Notes under the pieces: model-generated | Database searches by the model: none | What the model saw: the letters and a program-made list of their open reading frames with translations, nothing else | Told to the model about the DNA's origin: nothing | Translations under genes and position numbers: made by a program | Shown here: in pieces, positions 44,471 to 54,178 of the stretch | Numbering within the stretch: the stretch's first letter is position 1 | Layout: each line of letters begins with the position of its first letter | Source of the DNA: Janthinobacterium sp. 17J80-10 | GTDB lineage: Bacteria > Pseudomonadota > Gammaproteobacteria > Burkholderiales > Burkholderiaceae_D | Direction: 5' to 3' | DNA length: 64,000 nt | Assembly (NCBI RefSeq): GCF_004114795.1 | Contig: NZ_CP035311.1 | Coordinates: 2,790,001 to 2,854,000, forward strand

Positions 44471-44734
44471 TTAGCGACGGCGGTGCTGCGGACGCGGACC
44501 GGCAGGGCCACGCGTTTCCAGATGACGGAACGTGATACGACCCTTGCTGAGATCGTAAGGAGATAATTCGAGGGTTACCTTGTCACCCGCCAGAATGCGG
44601 ATGTGATGCTGACGCATCTTGCCGGAAGTGTAGGCGATCAGTTGATGGCCATTTTCCAGGTCGACACGATAACGGGAATCGGGCAGCACTTCGGCAACCT
44701 TGCCATTCATTTCAAGCAGTTCTTCTTTCGCCAT
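44471..44734 (-). CDS. infA: Translation initiation factor IF-1
   Basis: An 87-aa OB-fold protein ([54 protein letters not shown]). The start at 44732-44734 follows AAAAGGAAACC; the longer frame is non-coding. It is longer than the 72-aa E. coli protein because of a basic tail ([13 protein letters not shown]). Betaproteobacteria often have a second, non-ribosomal-operon infA of this type. Confidence 0.93.
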   Translation of the reverse strand: MAKEELLEMNGKVAEVLPDSRYRVDLENGHQLIAYTSGKMRQHHIRILAGDKVTLELSPYDLSKGRITFRHLETRGPAGPRPQHRRR

Positions 44735-45206
44735 ACGGTTTCCTTTTAAAAATGCGCCGGCCAAGGCTGGCGACATGTATTACGTTGTATTACGTGCAGT
44801 TATTTGTCAGGGCAACCCCGGCAAGTACCGCCGAAAGGCACGCGTACTGGCCGCAGTGCCGAATAAAGGGCGCAAATGCAAATTGCCGTGAAAATACTGT
44901 GAAGCTGTCGCCCAAGCTACCAACGACAAAAAGTGAAAGGGGTGGTGCGCCACCATCGATCCAGCTGCTGCGCCTTGCTTGAGGCTTCAGTCAGCCCCTG
45001 GACCAAACCCAGGACTTATCCGAAGGAACGTAACATTATACCGCAGTTTATGCTTAGCCTTCAGTTGCCCTTCCCATTGCCGCGCTCCTCCATTTACGCC
45101 CTCCCGCCGGACGACAGCTGCAAATTTGTAAGGGAACGTAATAAGCGCCAACCGGCAATGAATTCCGTTATCCAATGTACAGGTAAAAATTTAATCCGGT
45201 GCTGAT
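44735..45206. other. Intergenic region with a small tandem duplication
   Basis: 472 bp without a gene that I can support. TGTATTACGT occurs twice in tandem at 44776-44795, close to the expected infA promoter. No other structure was seen. Confidence 0.4.
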
Positions 45207-45638
45207 ATGAAACACATTATTGCCCTTTTTGGTTTAAGCGCCCTGCTGGCCGGCTGCGTGGCAGTCCCCTATGACGCTGACACCGTGTATTACCCGGCGC
45301 CGGCTGTCAGCGCGACTATTTCAAGCGGCTATTATCACGGCTATCCTGCGCCCAATCCGTATTACCGCCCCTATCCTTATTACCAGCCGCCAGCGTATGT
45401 AACCCCGGCGCCGGTCATCGTCGCGCCCCCGGTACAATTTAATTACAACAGGAATGTCAGGCCGGGTGTGCAAGAACGCCACCATCAGCGCCAGGAAGGC
45501 GCAGAGGATGGTCAACGCCGGCGCGACGGCGAACGTCCAGACTGGCAGCGGCGTGATGGCGGCAGGCAAGGTGGCCGACCTGAATGGCGGCGGGACGACC
45601 CGTCCGGGCAGTCACGCGACCATTTTCGCAACCGCTAG
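45207..45638 (+). CDS. Tyr/Pro-rich lipoprotein
   Basis: A 143-aa predicted lipoprotein with lipobox LLAGC (Cys17). A Tyr/Pro-rich segment (YPAPNPYYRPYPYYQPP) is followed by a highly charged Arg/Asp/Gln tail (about 85-143). It resembles small stress-envelope lipoproteins, but no domain is recognised. Convergent with the ferredoxin gene. Confidence 0.7.
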   Translation: MKHIIALFGLSALLAGCVAVPYDADTVYYPAPAVSATISSGYYHGYPAPNPYYRPYPYYQPPAYVTPAPVIVAPPVQFNYNRNVRPGVQERHHQRQEGAEDGQRRRDGERPDWQRRDGGRQGGRPEWRRDDPSGQSRDHFRNR

Positions 45639-45670
45639 GCAACGCGGCACCGCCGCTCCCGCCGGCGCCC

Positions 45671-47410
45671 TCAGGGCGCCGGTTGCGGCGCTGGCGGCTG
45701 CAATTCGATAACCCGGGTTTGCGCCTGGTTCGTCATCATGTCGATCACGCGGCAGTCGCCGCACATTTTCAGCCGATCCGGATTGCCAGAAAAGGCCCCA
45801 TGTTCCGACAGCTTGGCCAGCATCGAATTAATCATTTGCAAGGTGCCAAATGGCTTTCCGCATCGGATGCAGCAGAACGGCTGTGATTCGTTCAGCACGA
45901 TGGCCGCTTTCGCCGTCGCCGCAAAGGAAATGCGGGGCGCCAGCGAAATAGCCTGTTCCGGGCAGGTCTTTTCGCATAAGCCGCACTGCACGCAATTCTT
46001 TTCCACGAATCGCAGCTGCGGCGCGTTCTGGCTATCCATCAAGGCAGATTCAGGGCAGGCTCCCACGCAGGACATGCACAGGGTACAGGCCGCCGTGTCG
46101 ACGACAACCGCACCGAAGGGAGCGCCCACGGGCAACGCCACCTGCTCTTGCGGAACGGGGGCATGGCGATGCAGATGCTCGAGCGCAAAATCGAGCGCAT
46201 TGCGCTTGTCGGCTGCCACATGAAAGCTGGCCGCCCGCGCCGGTGATTCGCCCAGCGGCATGCACTGGAATGCGGCCTGCAGCTCTTGCGCCGTGGCAAC
46301 CTGTAAAAGGCGGCAATGCATGCCGCCATAGCCTAGCCCCGACAATATGGTTTGTGCGATTGCCATCTGGCGTTCCAGCGCCTCAAGATATTGCGGCGCT
46401 TCTTCATCGGTGGCCAGCACTGCAATACCACTGGCGCCATAGGCGATGGCCGCCAGCCACAAGTCCATGCCCACGGACGCCGTGTGGTGCACCTCCAGCG
46501 GTAAAAGCCTGGCGGGGATTTCCGGATGCCCGCCGCTTCGGGCCAAATGCGCCGCTTCCCGCAGCAGCATGCTGCCGCGCCCGGCACTGTGGACCAGGAT
46601 GACTGGCTCACTGCCCCCTGCGGTGGCGAATGCCGAGAGCATCGTCTTGAGGCGCCGCCCCGCATGGGGCGCATCTGGCCACGCATAGGCAAGCGCCCCC
46701 GACGGGCACACCGTGGTGCAGGCGCCGCATCCCATGCACAGGTGCGGCTCGACGCGAATACGGTCGCCGGCGCCGGTGATCGCCCGGGTCGAGCAGACGT
46801 CGATGCAGGCACTGCAGCCGGTGATATGATTGCGGCTGTGTGCGCACAGCCGCTCCTTGTAATGAAAGTATTTGGGCTTCTCGAATTCGCCGACCATGTG
46901 CGCCAGCTGCAAGGCAGCGTCTATCTGCGCGGCAGGAGCGCCTCCTGGGGCAAAATAGCCCTGCGGCGGCTGGTGCTGGGTCAATAACGGTGTCGGCGAC
47001 AGGTCCAGGATCAGGTCGAATGTGCCACCGGCACCGCCCCCATCGTGAGCCGGCGTATTGCCGGCCAGCGCATCGGCACTCTGCCAGCTTGCCTTGAATG
47101 CCCCCAGCCAGCCCGTGATACGCACGTCGCGCCCCGCATGGACCGGAAAACCATATGCCGGCGGTGAGATGCCCGCCACGGCGCCGTCAGCATCCGCAAC
47201 CAGCAACACGCTCACGGCAAGCTGCGGACTCAGCAGCGCTGCCAGCGGCATTGCATCGGCGGCCCGGCCGATGACGAGCGTGCGGCCGCTCGATGCATAG
47301 GTGACGCCGGACACCGGATCGGGCGGCGGCAAGGCGCCATCGGCCAGCAATGCGGCGGTCCTCGCCAAGTTCTGCAATTGCATGCTGGCCGCATCAAGAG
47401 GGGTACTCAT
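45671..47410 (-). CDS. Multi-cluster 4Fe-4S ferredoxin-like protein
   Basis: A 579-aa cytoplasmic protein with two pairs of 4Fe-4S motifs. One pair is near residues 200-245 (CSACIDVCSTRAI, CMGCGACTTVCPSGA); the other is near 440-500 (CTLCMSCVGACPESA, CVQCGLCEKTCPEQA). A further Cys-rich end (CCIRCGKPFG, CGDCR) follows. It is probably an electron carrier for the formate dehydrogenase encoded in the same run of genes. Its ATG overlaps the stop of the DUF3306 gene (ATGA). Confidence 0.85.
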   Translation of the reverse strand: MSTPLDAASMQLQNLARTAALLADGALPPPDPVSGVTYASSGRTLVIGRAADAMPLAALLSPQLAVSVLLVADADGAVAGISPPAYGFPVHAGRDVRITGWLGAFKASWQSADALAGNTPAHDGGGAGGTFDLILDLSPTPLLTQHQPPQGYFAPGGAPAAQIDAALQLAHMVGEFEKPKYFHYKERLCAHSRNHITGCSACIDVCSTRAITGAGDRIRVEPHLCMGCGACTTVCPSGALAYAWPDAPHAGRRLKTMLSAFATAGGSEPVILVHSAGRGSMLLREAAHLARSGGHPEIPARLLPLEVHHTASVGMDLWLAAIAYGASGIAVLATDEEAPQYLEALERQMAIAQTILSGLGYGGMHCRLLQVATAQELQAAFQCMPLGESPARAASFHVAADKRNALDFALEHLHRHAPVPQEQVALPVGAPFGAVVVDTAACTLCMSCVGACPESALMDSQNAPQLRFVEKNCVQCGLCEKTCPEQAISLAPRISFAATAKAAIVLNESQPFCCIRCGKPFGTLQMINSMLAKLSEHGAFSGNPDRLKMCGDCRVIDMMTNQAQTRVIELQPPAPQPAP

Positions 47411-47904
47411 ACGGCGTCTCCAGGGTTTTGCCGCGAGGCGTCACCCAGCATGTGCTGGTCATTTTCCTTGTCCTGGCCGGCGCCGGCGCCCTTCTCGGCC
47501 TCCGCCGCTACCTGCTGCAGGAAGCCCTGCGCCTGATGCAGCGCAGCCAGCATCGCCGCCGACACAGGGTCTGGGCGGTTGTAGTCGCCCATGTAAATAT
47601 CGAGGCCATCGACCAGATTGAAATGCGGGTCTGAAAAAAGGCGTTTAAGCGCTACGCGCCGCACGGCCTTGTCGACGCCTTGCGCCACAAAGGCCGAGTA
47701 GTCCGACTCAGGCGTCAGGCGTACAGCGTCTTCCATGGTGGGCAATCTGGACTGCGCCGTTGCGGCGGCGGAAACGTCCGGCACGGCACTTTCCGGACCG
47801 GTGTCTTCGGCAATAGCGGCATCCCTGCCGGCCGGTGGCAGCGACTGCGCCTGGCTGCCGCTTTTCAGTCGCGTCCAGCGCTGCAGAAATCCTTCGTTAT
47901 CCAT
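47407..47904 (-). CDS. DUF3306 protein
   Basis: A 165-aa hydrophilic protein with the DUF3306 pattern FLQRWTRLKS at the N-terminus and ALKRLFSDPHFNLVDGLDIY in the middle. GGGAGG precedes the start. DUF3306 and DUF3305 genes are typical companions of this class of formate dehydrogenase. Their role is not established; assembly of the ferredoxin-like partner is plausible. Confidence 0.8.
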   Translation of the reverse strand: MDNEGFLQRWTRLKSGSQAQSLPPAGRDAAIAEDTGPESAVPDVSAAATAQSRLPTMEDAVRLTPESDYSAFVAQGVDKAVRRVALKRLFSDPHFNLVDGLDIYMGDYNRPDPVSAAMLAALHQAQGFLQQVAAEAEKGAGAGQDKENDQHMLGDASRQNPGDAV

Positions 47905-47944
47905 CGTCTAGCCTCCCCTTGCCCCGGTATCCGGAAAAAGCAGT

Positions 47945-48391
47945 TTATCCATGCTGCCTGCCGCGACGTCCCTGTGCTGGCGGCTGATAATGCGCCTGCA
48001 AGTAGCCTGCGAGCCAGGCATGGATTTCGCCAGGCATGGCGACACCGTCCGCGGACTCGCCCGAATCCAGCATGCGTGTTCCCTCGGCATAGCTGACCGA
48101 TGCCTGCACCGGCATGGCCTGTCCATGCAGCATGCGCCACAAGACAAACACCTTGGGTTCGGGCGCAATGCAGTTCTCGAAGTAGCCATCGTTTTCGTCG
48201 GGATAGAGTTCCAGCTGCAGGCCGGAGACGAGGTAATGCTTGCTGTCGCCGGCGCTTTCCAGTTCCTGCAGTGGCGGCAGGCCGCCGCAGTCCGGCACCA
48301 CGCCGACCGCAGCCCAGGCGTCATCTGCCCAGCGGTGATGGACGATGCGGTGCTCCATGATGACGGCAACCGGCATGCTGGCCATGCGCAT
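47945..48391 (-). CDS. DUF3305 protein
   Basis: A 148-aa cytoplasmic protein (MPVAVIMEHRIVHHRWADDA, LQLELYPDENDGYFENC, PKVFVLWRM), a family found with formate dehydrogenase genes. AGGAG lies about 10 bases before the ATG. It lies between the Gly/Ala-rich lipoprotein gene and DUF3306. Confidence 0.8.
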   Translation of the reverse strand: MRMASMPVAVIMEHRIVHHRWADDAWAAVGVVPDCGGLPPLQELESAGDSKHYLVSGLQLELYPDENDGYFENCIAPEPKVFVLWRMLHGQAMPVQASVSYAEGTRMLDSGESADGVAMPGEIHAWLAGYLQAHYQPPAQGRRGRQHG

Positions 48392-48403
48392 CAGGATTTT
48401 CTC

Positions 48404-49015
48404 CTAGCGCCCGGCCGGCGCTGGCGGCGCCGTCCCGGCTTTTTCGCTTGTCACCGGGGCTGCCTTGGCCGCGCTTCCCATCTGCCCGCCAGGCTGTCCC
48501 GATGCGCCCGCCTGTGTCGTGGGCGCGGCAACCGCGGCGGCCGGCGCTGCAATGGGCGTAGGCGCATGCACTTGCCTGCCGTGGGTCGTGGCATTGCTGC
48601 GCCAGCGACCTGCGACGGTATCCATCGAGGCAAGCAAGGCCTGCTTGTCCTTTTCCGCCTGGGCTGCTGCCTGGGCCTTTTTCGCGGCAGCCGCGTCCTG
48701 CGGCGTCGCGGCAGGCGCCGTCACGCCGTGCGAAGGCCCGCGCCCCGTTTCCTGTACGCTGCCTCCGGTGGCGGCGCCGCCGGTATTGCCGCCGCTGCCG
48801 CCGGCAATACCCGGCGTACCGCCGGCATACGTGCCGTCCTTCGTTGGCCCAACGCGCCCCATCACTTCGCCGCTGCTGCCACCGCCAGAACTCACCTGGC
48901 CGGGAAACTTGGTCTGCGTCGCGCCCACAGCAGGCTGCTGGCGCCGGTCGCATCCCGGCAAGCCAAGCAGCATGCCTGCCGCTACGACATACAAGATAAC
49001 TTTTGCTTTGCTCAT
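48404..49015 (-). CDS. Gly/Ala-rich predicted lipoprotein
   Basis: About 203 aa from the ATG at 49013-49015. A lipobox-like LLGLPGC ends a short signal; the rest is Gly-, Ser- and Ala-rich and low in complexity. It has no recognised domain. It sits 4 bp after the cytochrome b subunit gene, inside the formate dehydrogenase operon. Confidence 0.65.
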   Translation of the reverse strand: MSKAKVILYVVAAGMLLGLPGCDRRQQPAVGATQTKFPGQVSSGGGSSGEVMGRVGPTKDGTYAGGTPGIAGGSGGNTGGAATGGSVQETGRGPSHGVTAPAATPQDAAAAKKAQAAAQAEKDKQALLASMDTVAGRWRSNATTHGRQVHAPTPIAAPAAAVAAPTTQAGASGQPGGQMGSAAKAAPVTSEKAGTAPPAPAGR

Positions 49016-49019
49016 CGCG

Positions 49020-50042
49020 TCATCCTTGCGTATCTTTGCGTTCGGCGAGCCAGTACTCGTGGTGCTCGCGCGCCCATGTCTCGTCGACAGAGCCGTAGCG
49101 CATGGCACGGTAGGCGTGCGGATCGCCCAGCGTGCCCATGTAGATATGCCCCATTGCCGCAAGCATATACAGCGTCGCGCCGCCGAGATGCAGGAAATTG
49201 GCCATCTGCAGCACGAAGCGGGTCTGGCCAAACGTGACAAAGTCCAGTATCAATCCGCTGATCGACATGACCAGGCCAAGCAGGGTCACCCCGCCCCAGA
49301 ACCACAGCTTTTCGCCGGCATTGAAAAATCCGGCGGGGACATGCTTGTGCGACGCCAGGCCGCCGCCTGCCTTCACCCATTGCCAGTCGCGCCGGTTGAA
49401 GAAATTCCGGTCGAGGAAAGTGAAGAACATCAGCACCGAGCACAGGATGAACAGCGGGCCGACAAAGTTGTGCAGATACTTGGAAATGATCGCAATCCAC
49501 GAAAACACTTCGGCACCCATCCATGGCAGGAGCAACTTCTTGCCGAAAAGGATGACCAGGCCGGTAAAGGCCAGCACCAGGAAACTGATGGCGGTCGCCC
49601 AGTGCACCGTGCGCTCCCAGGAACTGAAGCGCGTCACGCTGCGGCCGGATTCCGGCTCGGCCAGGCGCGCCGGTCCCGCGGTCAGGTAAAAACCCAGGAT
49701 CAGCAGCGGCACCACCAGCAGCAGGACGCCGGAAACCGTCGCGATCGGGCCATTGCGCAAGGTGCGCCAGGTATTGCCGCCGCGCTGCAGGATCACGTTG
49801 CCTTCGGATGAACCATACTGGCCAAGGAAATGGCGGTCGATATGCACCTTGCCGGATGCCGCCGTGCCCCAGCCGGGCTCCCGCACATCCTTTTCCGTCT
49901 GCAAGATGGTCTGTTCCTCGGCATACGCCGGCACGGCATCCTTGTTCGGCACGGCGGCAGGCGCCATGCGCGGCAGCAGCGCCAGCAGCAGCAATGCCGC
50001 CAGCATCGCCCGCAAGCGCTGCAAGGTCAGGAATGCATTCAT
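49020..50042 (-). CDS. fdhC: Formate dehydrogenase cytochrome b556 (gamma) subunit
   Basis: A 340-aa membrane subunit with a signal-like N-terminus, a periplasmic stretch and four to five membrane helices carrying His residues fit for b-type haem (WERTVHWATA, KYLHNFVGP, AAMGHIYMG). It passes electrons from the Fe-S subunit to quinone. The start at 50042 excludes 81 unlikely residues of the longer frame. The operon order is catalytic, Fe-S, small lipoprotein, gamma. Confidence 0.9.
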   Translation of the reverse strand: MNAFLTLQRLRAMLAALLLLALLPRMAPAAVPNKDAVPAYAEEQTILQTEKDVREPGWGTAASGKVHIDRHFLGQYGSSEGNVILQRGGNTWRTLRNGPIATVSGVLLLVVPLLILGFYLTAGPARLAEPESGRSVTRFSSWERTVHWATAISFLVLAFTGLVILFGKKLLLPWMGAEVFSWIAIISKYLHNFVGPLFILCSVLMFFTFLDRNFFNRRDWQWVKAGGGLASHKHVPAGFFNAGEKLWFWGGVTLLGLVMSISGLILDFVTFGQTRFVLQMANFLHLGGATLYMLAAMGHIYMGTLGDPHAYRAMRYGSVDETWAREHHEYWLAERKDTQG

Positions 50043-50085
50043 GGTAGGCCTCCAGTTTGGTGACGGGGCTGCGCGGCCGCCTGCA

Positions 50086-50304
50086 TTACGGACGGGCACG
50101 GCCATACTCGTTTTGCAGCCGGTTGCGGTCGGCGATCGCGGCCGACCACGCCAGCCTGTCGTTGTGAAAATAGACGTCTGCATGCAACTGGTCGCGCTTG
50201 CCGTTGTAGTAGCCGTCGACCCAGTGCGGGTGCTGCTCCACCTCGAGGCAGCCGGACAAGAGCAGGAGCGGCAGCGCCGCTGCAAGTAAGCGATTGAGCG
50301 TCAT
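50086..50304 (-). CDS. Small lipoprotein in the formate dehydrogenase operon
   Basis: A 72-aa protein with lipobox LLLLSGC and a Tyr/His/Asp/Arg-rich mature part (HWVDGYYNGKRDQLH). Its ATG overlaps the stop of the Fe-S subunit gene (ATGA), which supports real translation. I do not know the family. Confidence 0.68.
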   Translation of the reverse strand: MTLNRLLAAALPLLLLSGCLEVEQHPHWVDGYYNGKRDQLHADVYFHNDRLAWSAAIADRNRLQNEYGRARP

Positions 50305-50984
50305 GATGGAAATTTCTTCGGATTGTTCTGGAAATCGTCCGGCACCTGGTTGGGCCGCGCCCCCTCGCCCCGGACACCCATTTCGCCACCGCGCCGCGGC
50401 TGGCCGTAGGCGATTTTCCAGCCCCACAGTTCCGGCCCATACCCGCGGATTTCAACGCGCTCGCGATAAATGGCGGCAATGATGCTGGAGTCGCCGCCCA
50501 GCAAGGCCTTGGTCGCGCATTGCTCTGCGCAAGCGGGCAGCTTGCCTTCGGCGATGCGGTTGCGGCCGTATTTCCTGAATTCGGCTTCGGAGGTATCGGC
50601 TTCCGGCCCGCCGGCGCAGAAGGTGCACTTGTCCATCTTGCCGCGGTGGTTGAACGCGCCGGTTTCCGGAAACTGCGGCGCGCCGAACGGACAGGCATAG
50701 GAACAGTAGCCGCAGCCGATGCACTGGTCCTTGTCGTGCAAGACGATGCCGTCTTCAGTGTGATAGATGCACTCGACCGGGCAGACCGCCATGCAGGGCG
50801 CGTCCGTGCAATGCATGCAGGCAACCGAAATGGAATGCTCTCCCGGCACGCCGTCATTGATCGTCACGACCCGCCGGCGGTTTACGCCCCAGGGCGTTTC
50901 ATGCTCGCTCTTGCAAGCCGTCACGCAGCCATTGCAATCGATGCAGCGCTCGGTATCGCAAATGAACTTCATTCTTGCTGCCAT
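50301..50984 (-). CDS. fdhB: Formate dehydrogenase iron-sulfur (beta) subunit
   Basis: A 227-aa protein with four 4Fe-4S clusters (CIDCNGCVTACK, CMHCTDAPCMAVCP, CIGCGYCSYACP, and CTFCAGG with a later CAEQC). It has the FdhB/HybA-type layout. It takes electrons from the catalytic subunit. AAGGAG precedes the ATG at 50982-50984. Confidence 0.92.
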   Translation of the reverse strand: MAARMKFICDTERCIDCNGCVTACKSEHETPWGVNRRRVVTINDGVPGEHSISVACMHCTDAPCMAVCPVECIYHTEDGIVLHDKDQCIGCGYCSYACPFGAPQFPETGAFNHRGKMDKCTFCAGGPEADTSEAEFRKYGRNRIAEGKLPACAEQCATKALLGGDSSIIAAIYRERVEIRGYGPELWGWKIAYGQPRRGGEMGVRGEGARPNQVPDDFQNNPKKFPS

Positions 50985-51019
50985 CGGATTCTCCTTGCCG
51001 GCTGCGCCGGATCGCTACG

Positions 51020-53899
51020 TCAAGCCCGGGCCAATCGGCATATCGACACCTTGGTCTCCTGCATCATCGTCACCGCGTCATAACCATAGGTCCAGCCGGT
51101 GTTGACCGCCTCACCGCGCGCAAGCGGCGCCGCGCCTTTCGGGTAGTGCTCCAGCAAGTCCTCGCCCATCCACCATCCGCCAAAATGGAATGGCATCCAG
51201 ACGATGCCGGGAGGCACCCGCTCGGTCACCATCGCCATCATCTTCAGGCGCGCGCCGGTCGGCGTCTCCACCCAGAGGTACTTGCCGGTGGCCGCGCCGA
51301 CCTGCGCAGCATCGCGTGGATTGACCTCGACGAACATGTTTTGCTGCAGTTCTGCCAGCCAGGGGTTGGAACGCGTTTCATCGCCGCCGCCTTCGTATTC
51401 CACCAGGCGGCCGGAAGTCATGATCAGCGGATATTCCTTGGAAAAATCCGCTGCCTGCACCGATTTGTACAGGGTCGGCAGGCGCCAGAAAGCCGCCTTG
51501 TCGTCGTAGGTCGGGTATTTCGCCACGAGGTCGCGGCGCGGCGTCATCAGGGGTTCGCGGTGCACCGGCACGGGGTCGGGGAAATTCCAGACATTGCAGC
51601 GCGCGCGGGCATTGCCGAACGGCGCGCAGCCATGGCCGATAACCACGCGGATGATGCCGCCCGAGTTGTCGGTCTTCCAGTTCTTGCCTTCCGCCTGCGC
51701 CTGCTCCTGCGGCGTCAGCTCGCTCCACCAGCCCAGCTTTTTCAGGAATACGTGGTCGAACTCCGGGTAGCCGGTATCGAGTTCGCTGTCCTTGGTGGTG
51801 GAGCCGTCCGCCGCCAGCAGGCTTTCGCCATTGCGGTCGACGCCCCAGTTGGCGCGAAATGGCAAGCCGCCTTCGATAACCGGCTTGGAAAGGTCATACA
51901 GCAGGGGCGTGCCGGGATGCTTCAGTTCCGGCGTGCCCCAGCAGGGCCAGGGCAAGCCATAGTAATCGCCCTTGCAGGGTCCGGACTCGGCACGCAGCGT
52001 GGTGGGGTTAAACGTATGCTTGTTTTGCATGTGCAGCTTCAGGCGCTCCGGCGAACAGCCTGTATAGCCAATGGTCCAGCATGAGCGGTTGATCTCGCGC
52101 AGGATGTCCTCGATCACCGGTTCATTGTTGACGACCTTGATGTTCTTGCAGAGCTCATTGGCAAAGCCGAACTTCTGCGCGAACAGGTACATGATTTCCT
52201 GGTCGGTCTTGCACTCGAATAGCGGCGCAATCACCCGCTCGCGCCACTGGATGCTGCGGTTGCTGGCGGTGACGGAGCCGGACGTCTCGAACTGGGTCGT
52301 GGCCGGCAGCAGGTAGACGCCATCCTTGCGGCCATGCATGGCCGCGGTCATGGTGGGATAGGGATCGATCACCACCAGCATGTCCAGCTTTTGCATGGCG
52401 GCCTTCATGTCCGGCAGGCGCGTCTGGCTGTTGGGCGCATGCCCCCAGTAGATCACGGCGCGCAGGTTGCCGGGCTGGTCCACGTACTCCTTCTTTTCCA
52501 GCACGCCGTCGAACCAGCGCGACACCGTCAGTCCCGGTTTTTCCATCAATTGCTTCGAACCGAAGCGCGCGAGCAGCCAGTTGTAGTCGACACCCCAGGC
52601 CGTGGCGAAGTGCTTCCATGCGCCTTCGGCAATGCCGTAGTAGCCTGGCAGCGAATCGGGGTTGGGCCCGACGTCGGTCGCCCCCTGCACATTGTCATGG
52701 CCCCGGTAGATATTGGCGCCGCCGCCGGAGACACCGATATTGCCCAGCGCCAGCTGCAGGATCGATAGCGCGCGCACATTGGCGGTGCCGACATGGTGCT
52801 GCGTGATGCCCATGCACCAGACCACGGACGAGGGGCGGTTTTTCGCCAGCAATTCGGCTGCCAGCCGCACATGCGCCTCCGACACGCCCGTGACATCGGC
52901 GACCTTGTCCGGCGTCCACTTGGCAACTTCCTTGCGCACCTCGTCCATGCCATGGGTGCGCTCGGCGATATATTTCTGGTCTTCCCAGCCATTCTGGAAG
53001 ATATGCCAGAGCATGCCCCACACTAGGGCAATGTCGGTGCCGGGACGGATGCGCACGTAATGGTGCGCAAAACGCGCCGTGCGGGTAAAGCGCGGATCGA
53101 CCACGATCATTTTTGCGCCCAGTTCCTTGGCATGCAAAAAATGTAGCATGGAGACCGGGTGCGCCTCGGCCGGGTTCGAGCCGATGAACATGACCGCCTT
53201 GCTGTGGTGCAGGTCATTGAAGGAATTGGTCATCGCCCCGTATCCATAGGTCTGGGCGACGCCGGCGACAGTGGTCGAATGGCAGATGCGGGCCTGGTGG
53301 TCGCAATTGTTCGATCCCCACATCGAGATGAACTTGCGCATCAGGTAAGATTGTTCATTGCTATGCTTGCTGCCACCAATCATCATCATGGCATCCGGCC
53401 CGGCTTGCTGGCGCAGTTGCAGCAGGCGGTCGCCGATTTCATTGATTGCCTGTGTCCAGGAGATGCGCTGGTATTTGCCATCGACCAGCTTCATCGGGTA
53501 GCGCAGGCGATGCTCGCCATGGCCGTGCTCGCGCACCGAGGCGCCCTTGGCGCAATGCGCGCCCATGTTTAGCGGCGAATCGAAGGCGGCGTCCTGGCGG
53601 ATCCAGACACCGTTCTGCACCACGGCCTCGACGGAACAGCCGACCGAACAATGGGTGCAGATGGTGTGCTTGACCTCGACCGCGGCGGCAGCCGCGGCTG
53701 CCTTCGGCGCGGCCGCGTGGGCCGGCGCGATCACATTCAGCGGCAGGTGGCGGGCCAGCACGCCTGCGCCGGCAGTCACGCCAGCCCGCATCAGGAAAGC
53801 ACGGCGGTTCATGGTCGCGCCAATGGCGTGCGCAGTGCCTTCATGCAACGATGAAGGTGCGGATGCCCCGCTGCCTCCGGAAATCTTCACAAGTGACAT
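51020..53899 (-). CDS. fdhA: Formate dehydrogenase catalytic subunit (Mo/W-bis-MGD, Cys form)
   Basis: A 959-aa periplasmic enzyme that oxidises formate to CO2. It has a Tat signal (MNRRAFLMRAG, after about 29 extra residues), an N-terminal 4Fe-4S site (CTHCSVGCSVEA, GAHCAKG) and molybdopterin-binding domains. The metal ligand position reads ARICHSTT, with Cys where E. coli FdnG has selenocysteine. No in-frame TGA is used and no selenocysteine signal is needed. The start at 53899 follows CAGGAG. It is followed by the beta subunit gene and preceded by a small Tat protein and a TorD-type chaperone. Confidence 0.93.
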   Translation of the reverse strand: MSLVKISGGSGASAPSSLHEGTAHAIGATMNRRAFLMRAGVTAGAGVLARHLPLNVIAPAHAAAPKAAAAAAAVEVKHTICTHCSVGCSVEAVVQNGVWIRQDAAFDSPLNMGAHCAKGASVREHGHGEHRLRYPMKLVDGKYQRISWTQAINEIGDRLLQLRQQAGPDAMMMIGGSKHSNEQSYLMRKFISMWGSNNCDHQARICHSTTVAGVAQTYGYGAMTNSFNDLHHSKAVMFIGSNPAEAHPVSMLHFLHAKELGAKMIVVDPRFTRTARFAHHYVRIRPGTDIALVWGMLWHIFQNGWEDQKYIAERTHGMDEVRKEVAKWTPDKVADVTGVSEAHVRLAAELLAKNRPSSVVWCMGITQHHVGTANVRALSILQLALGNIGVSGGGANIYRGHDNVQGATDVGPNPDSLPGYYGIAEGAWKHFATAWGVDYNWLLARFGSKQLMEKPGLTVSRWFDGVLEKKEYVDQPGNLRAVIYWGHAPNSQTRLPDMKAAMQKLDMLVVIDPYPTMTAAMHGRKDGVYLLPATTQFETSGSVTASNRSIQWRERVIAPLFECKTDQEIMYLFAQKFGFANELCKNIKVVNNEPVIEDILREINRSCWTIGYTGCSPERLKLHMQNKHTFNPTTLRAESGPCKGDYYGLPWPCWGTPELKHPGTPLLYDLSKPVIEGGLPFRANWGVDRNGESLLAADGSTTKDSELDTGYPEFDHVFLKKLGWWSELTPQEQAQAEGKNWKTDNSGGIIRVVIGHGCAPFGNARARCNVWNFPDPVPVHREPLMTPRRDLVAKYPTYDDKAAFWRLPTLYKSVQAADFSKEYPLIMTSGRLVEYEGGGDETRSNPWLAELQQNMFVEVNPRDAAQVGAATGKYLWVETPTGARLKMMAMVTERVPPGIVWMPFHFGGWWMGEDLLEHYPKGAAPLARGEAVNTGWTYGYDAVTMMQETKVSICRLARA

Positions 53900-53919
53900 G
53901 GACCGGCTCCTGCAGGAAA

Positions 53920-54144
53920 TTACCAGTAGCGCGCGCTGCGATAATACTGGCGCACATGTTCGGTTTCACGATACCCGCGCCCGGACGCTTCCTGCGCCGC
54001 CACTGAAGCAGGCGGCAGCACCGGCGCCGATGCCACGCCCTTGCCGAACAGGATGGCGAATGTGCCGAGCGCGCCTGCACCGCCCGCTGCGCCCAAAAAC
54101 CAGCGTCTGCTGCCATCCAACTTGCCGGATTCATGCTGTGCCAT
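53920..54144 (-). CDS. Small Tat-signal protein of the formate dehydrogenase region
   Basis: A 74-aa protein with a twin-arginine segment (SRRWFLGAAGG) and a short tail ending RETEHVRQYYRSARYW. This is the small Tat-targeted family found before FdhA in such operons. GAGGAGG lies before the ATG. Its role may be assembly or escort of the catalytic subunit. Confidence 0.82.
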   Translation of the reverse strand: MAQHESGKLDGSRRWFLGAAGGAGALGTFAILFGKGVASAPVLPPASVAAQEASGRGYRETEHVRQYYRSARYW

Positions 54145-54178
54145 AGGACCTCCTCAGATTCTTGCCGATACTGCCAGT

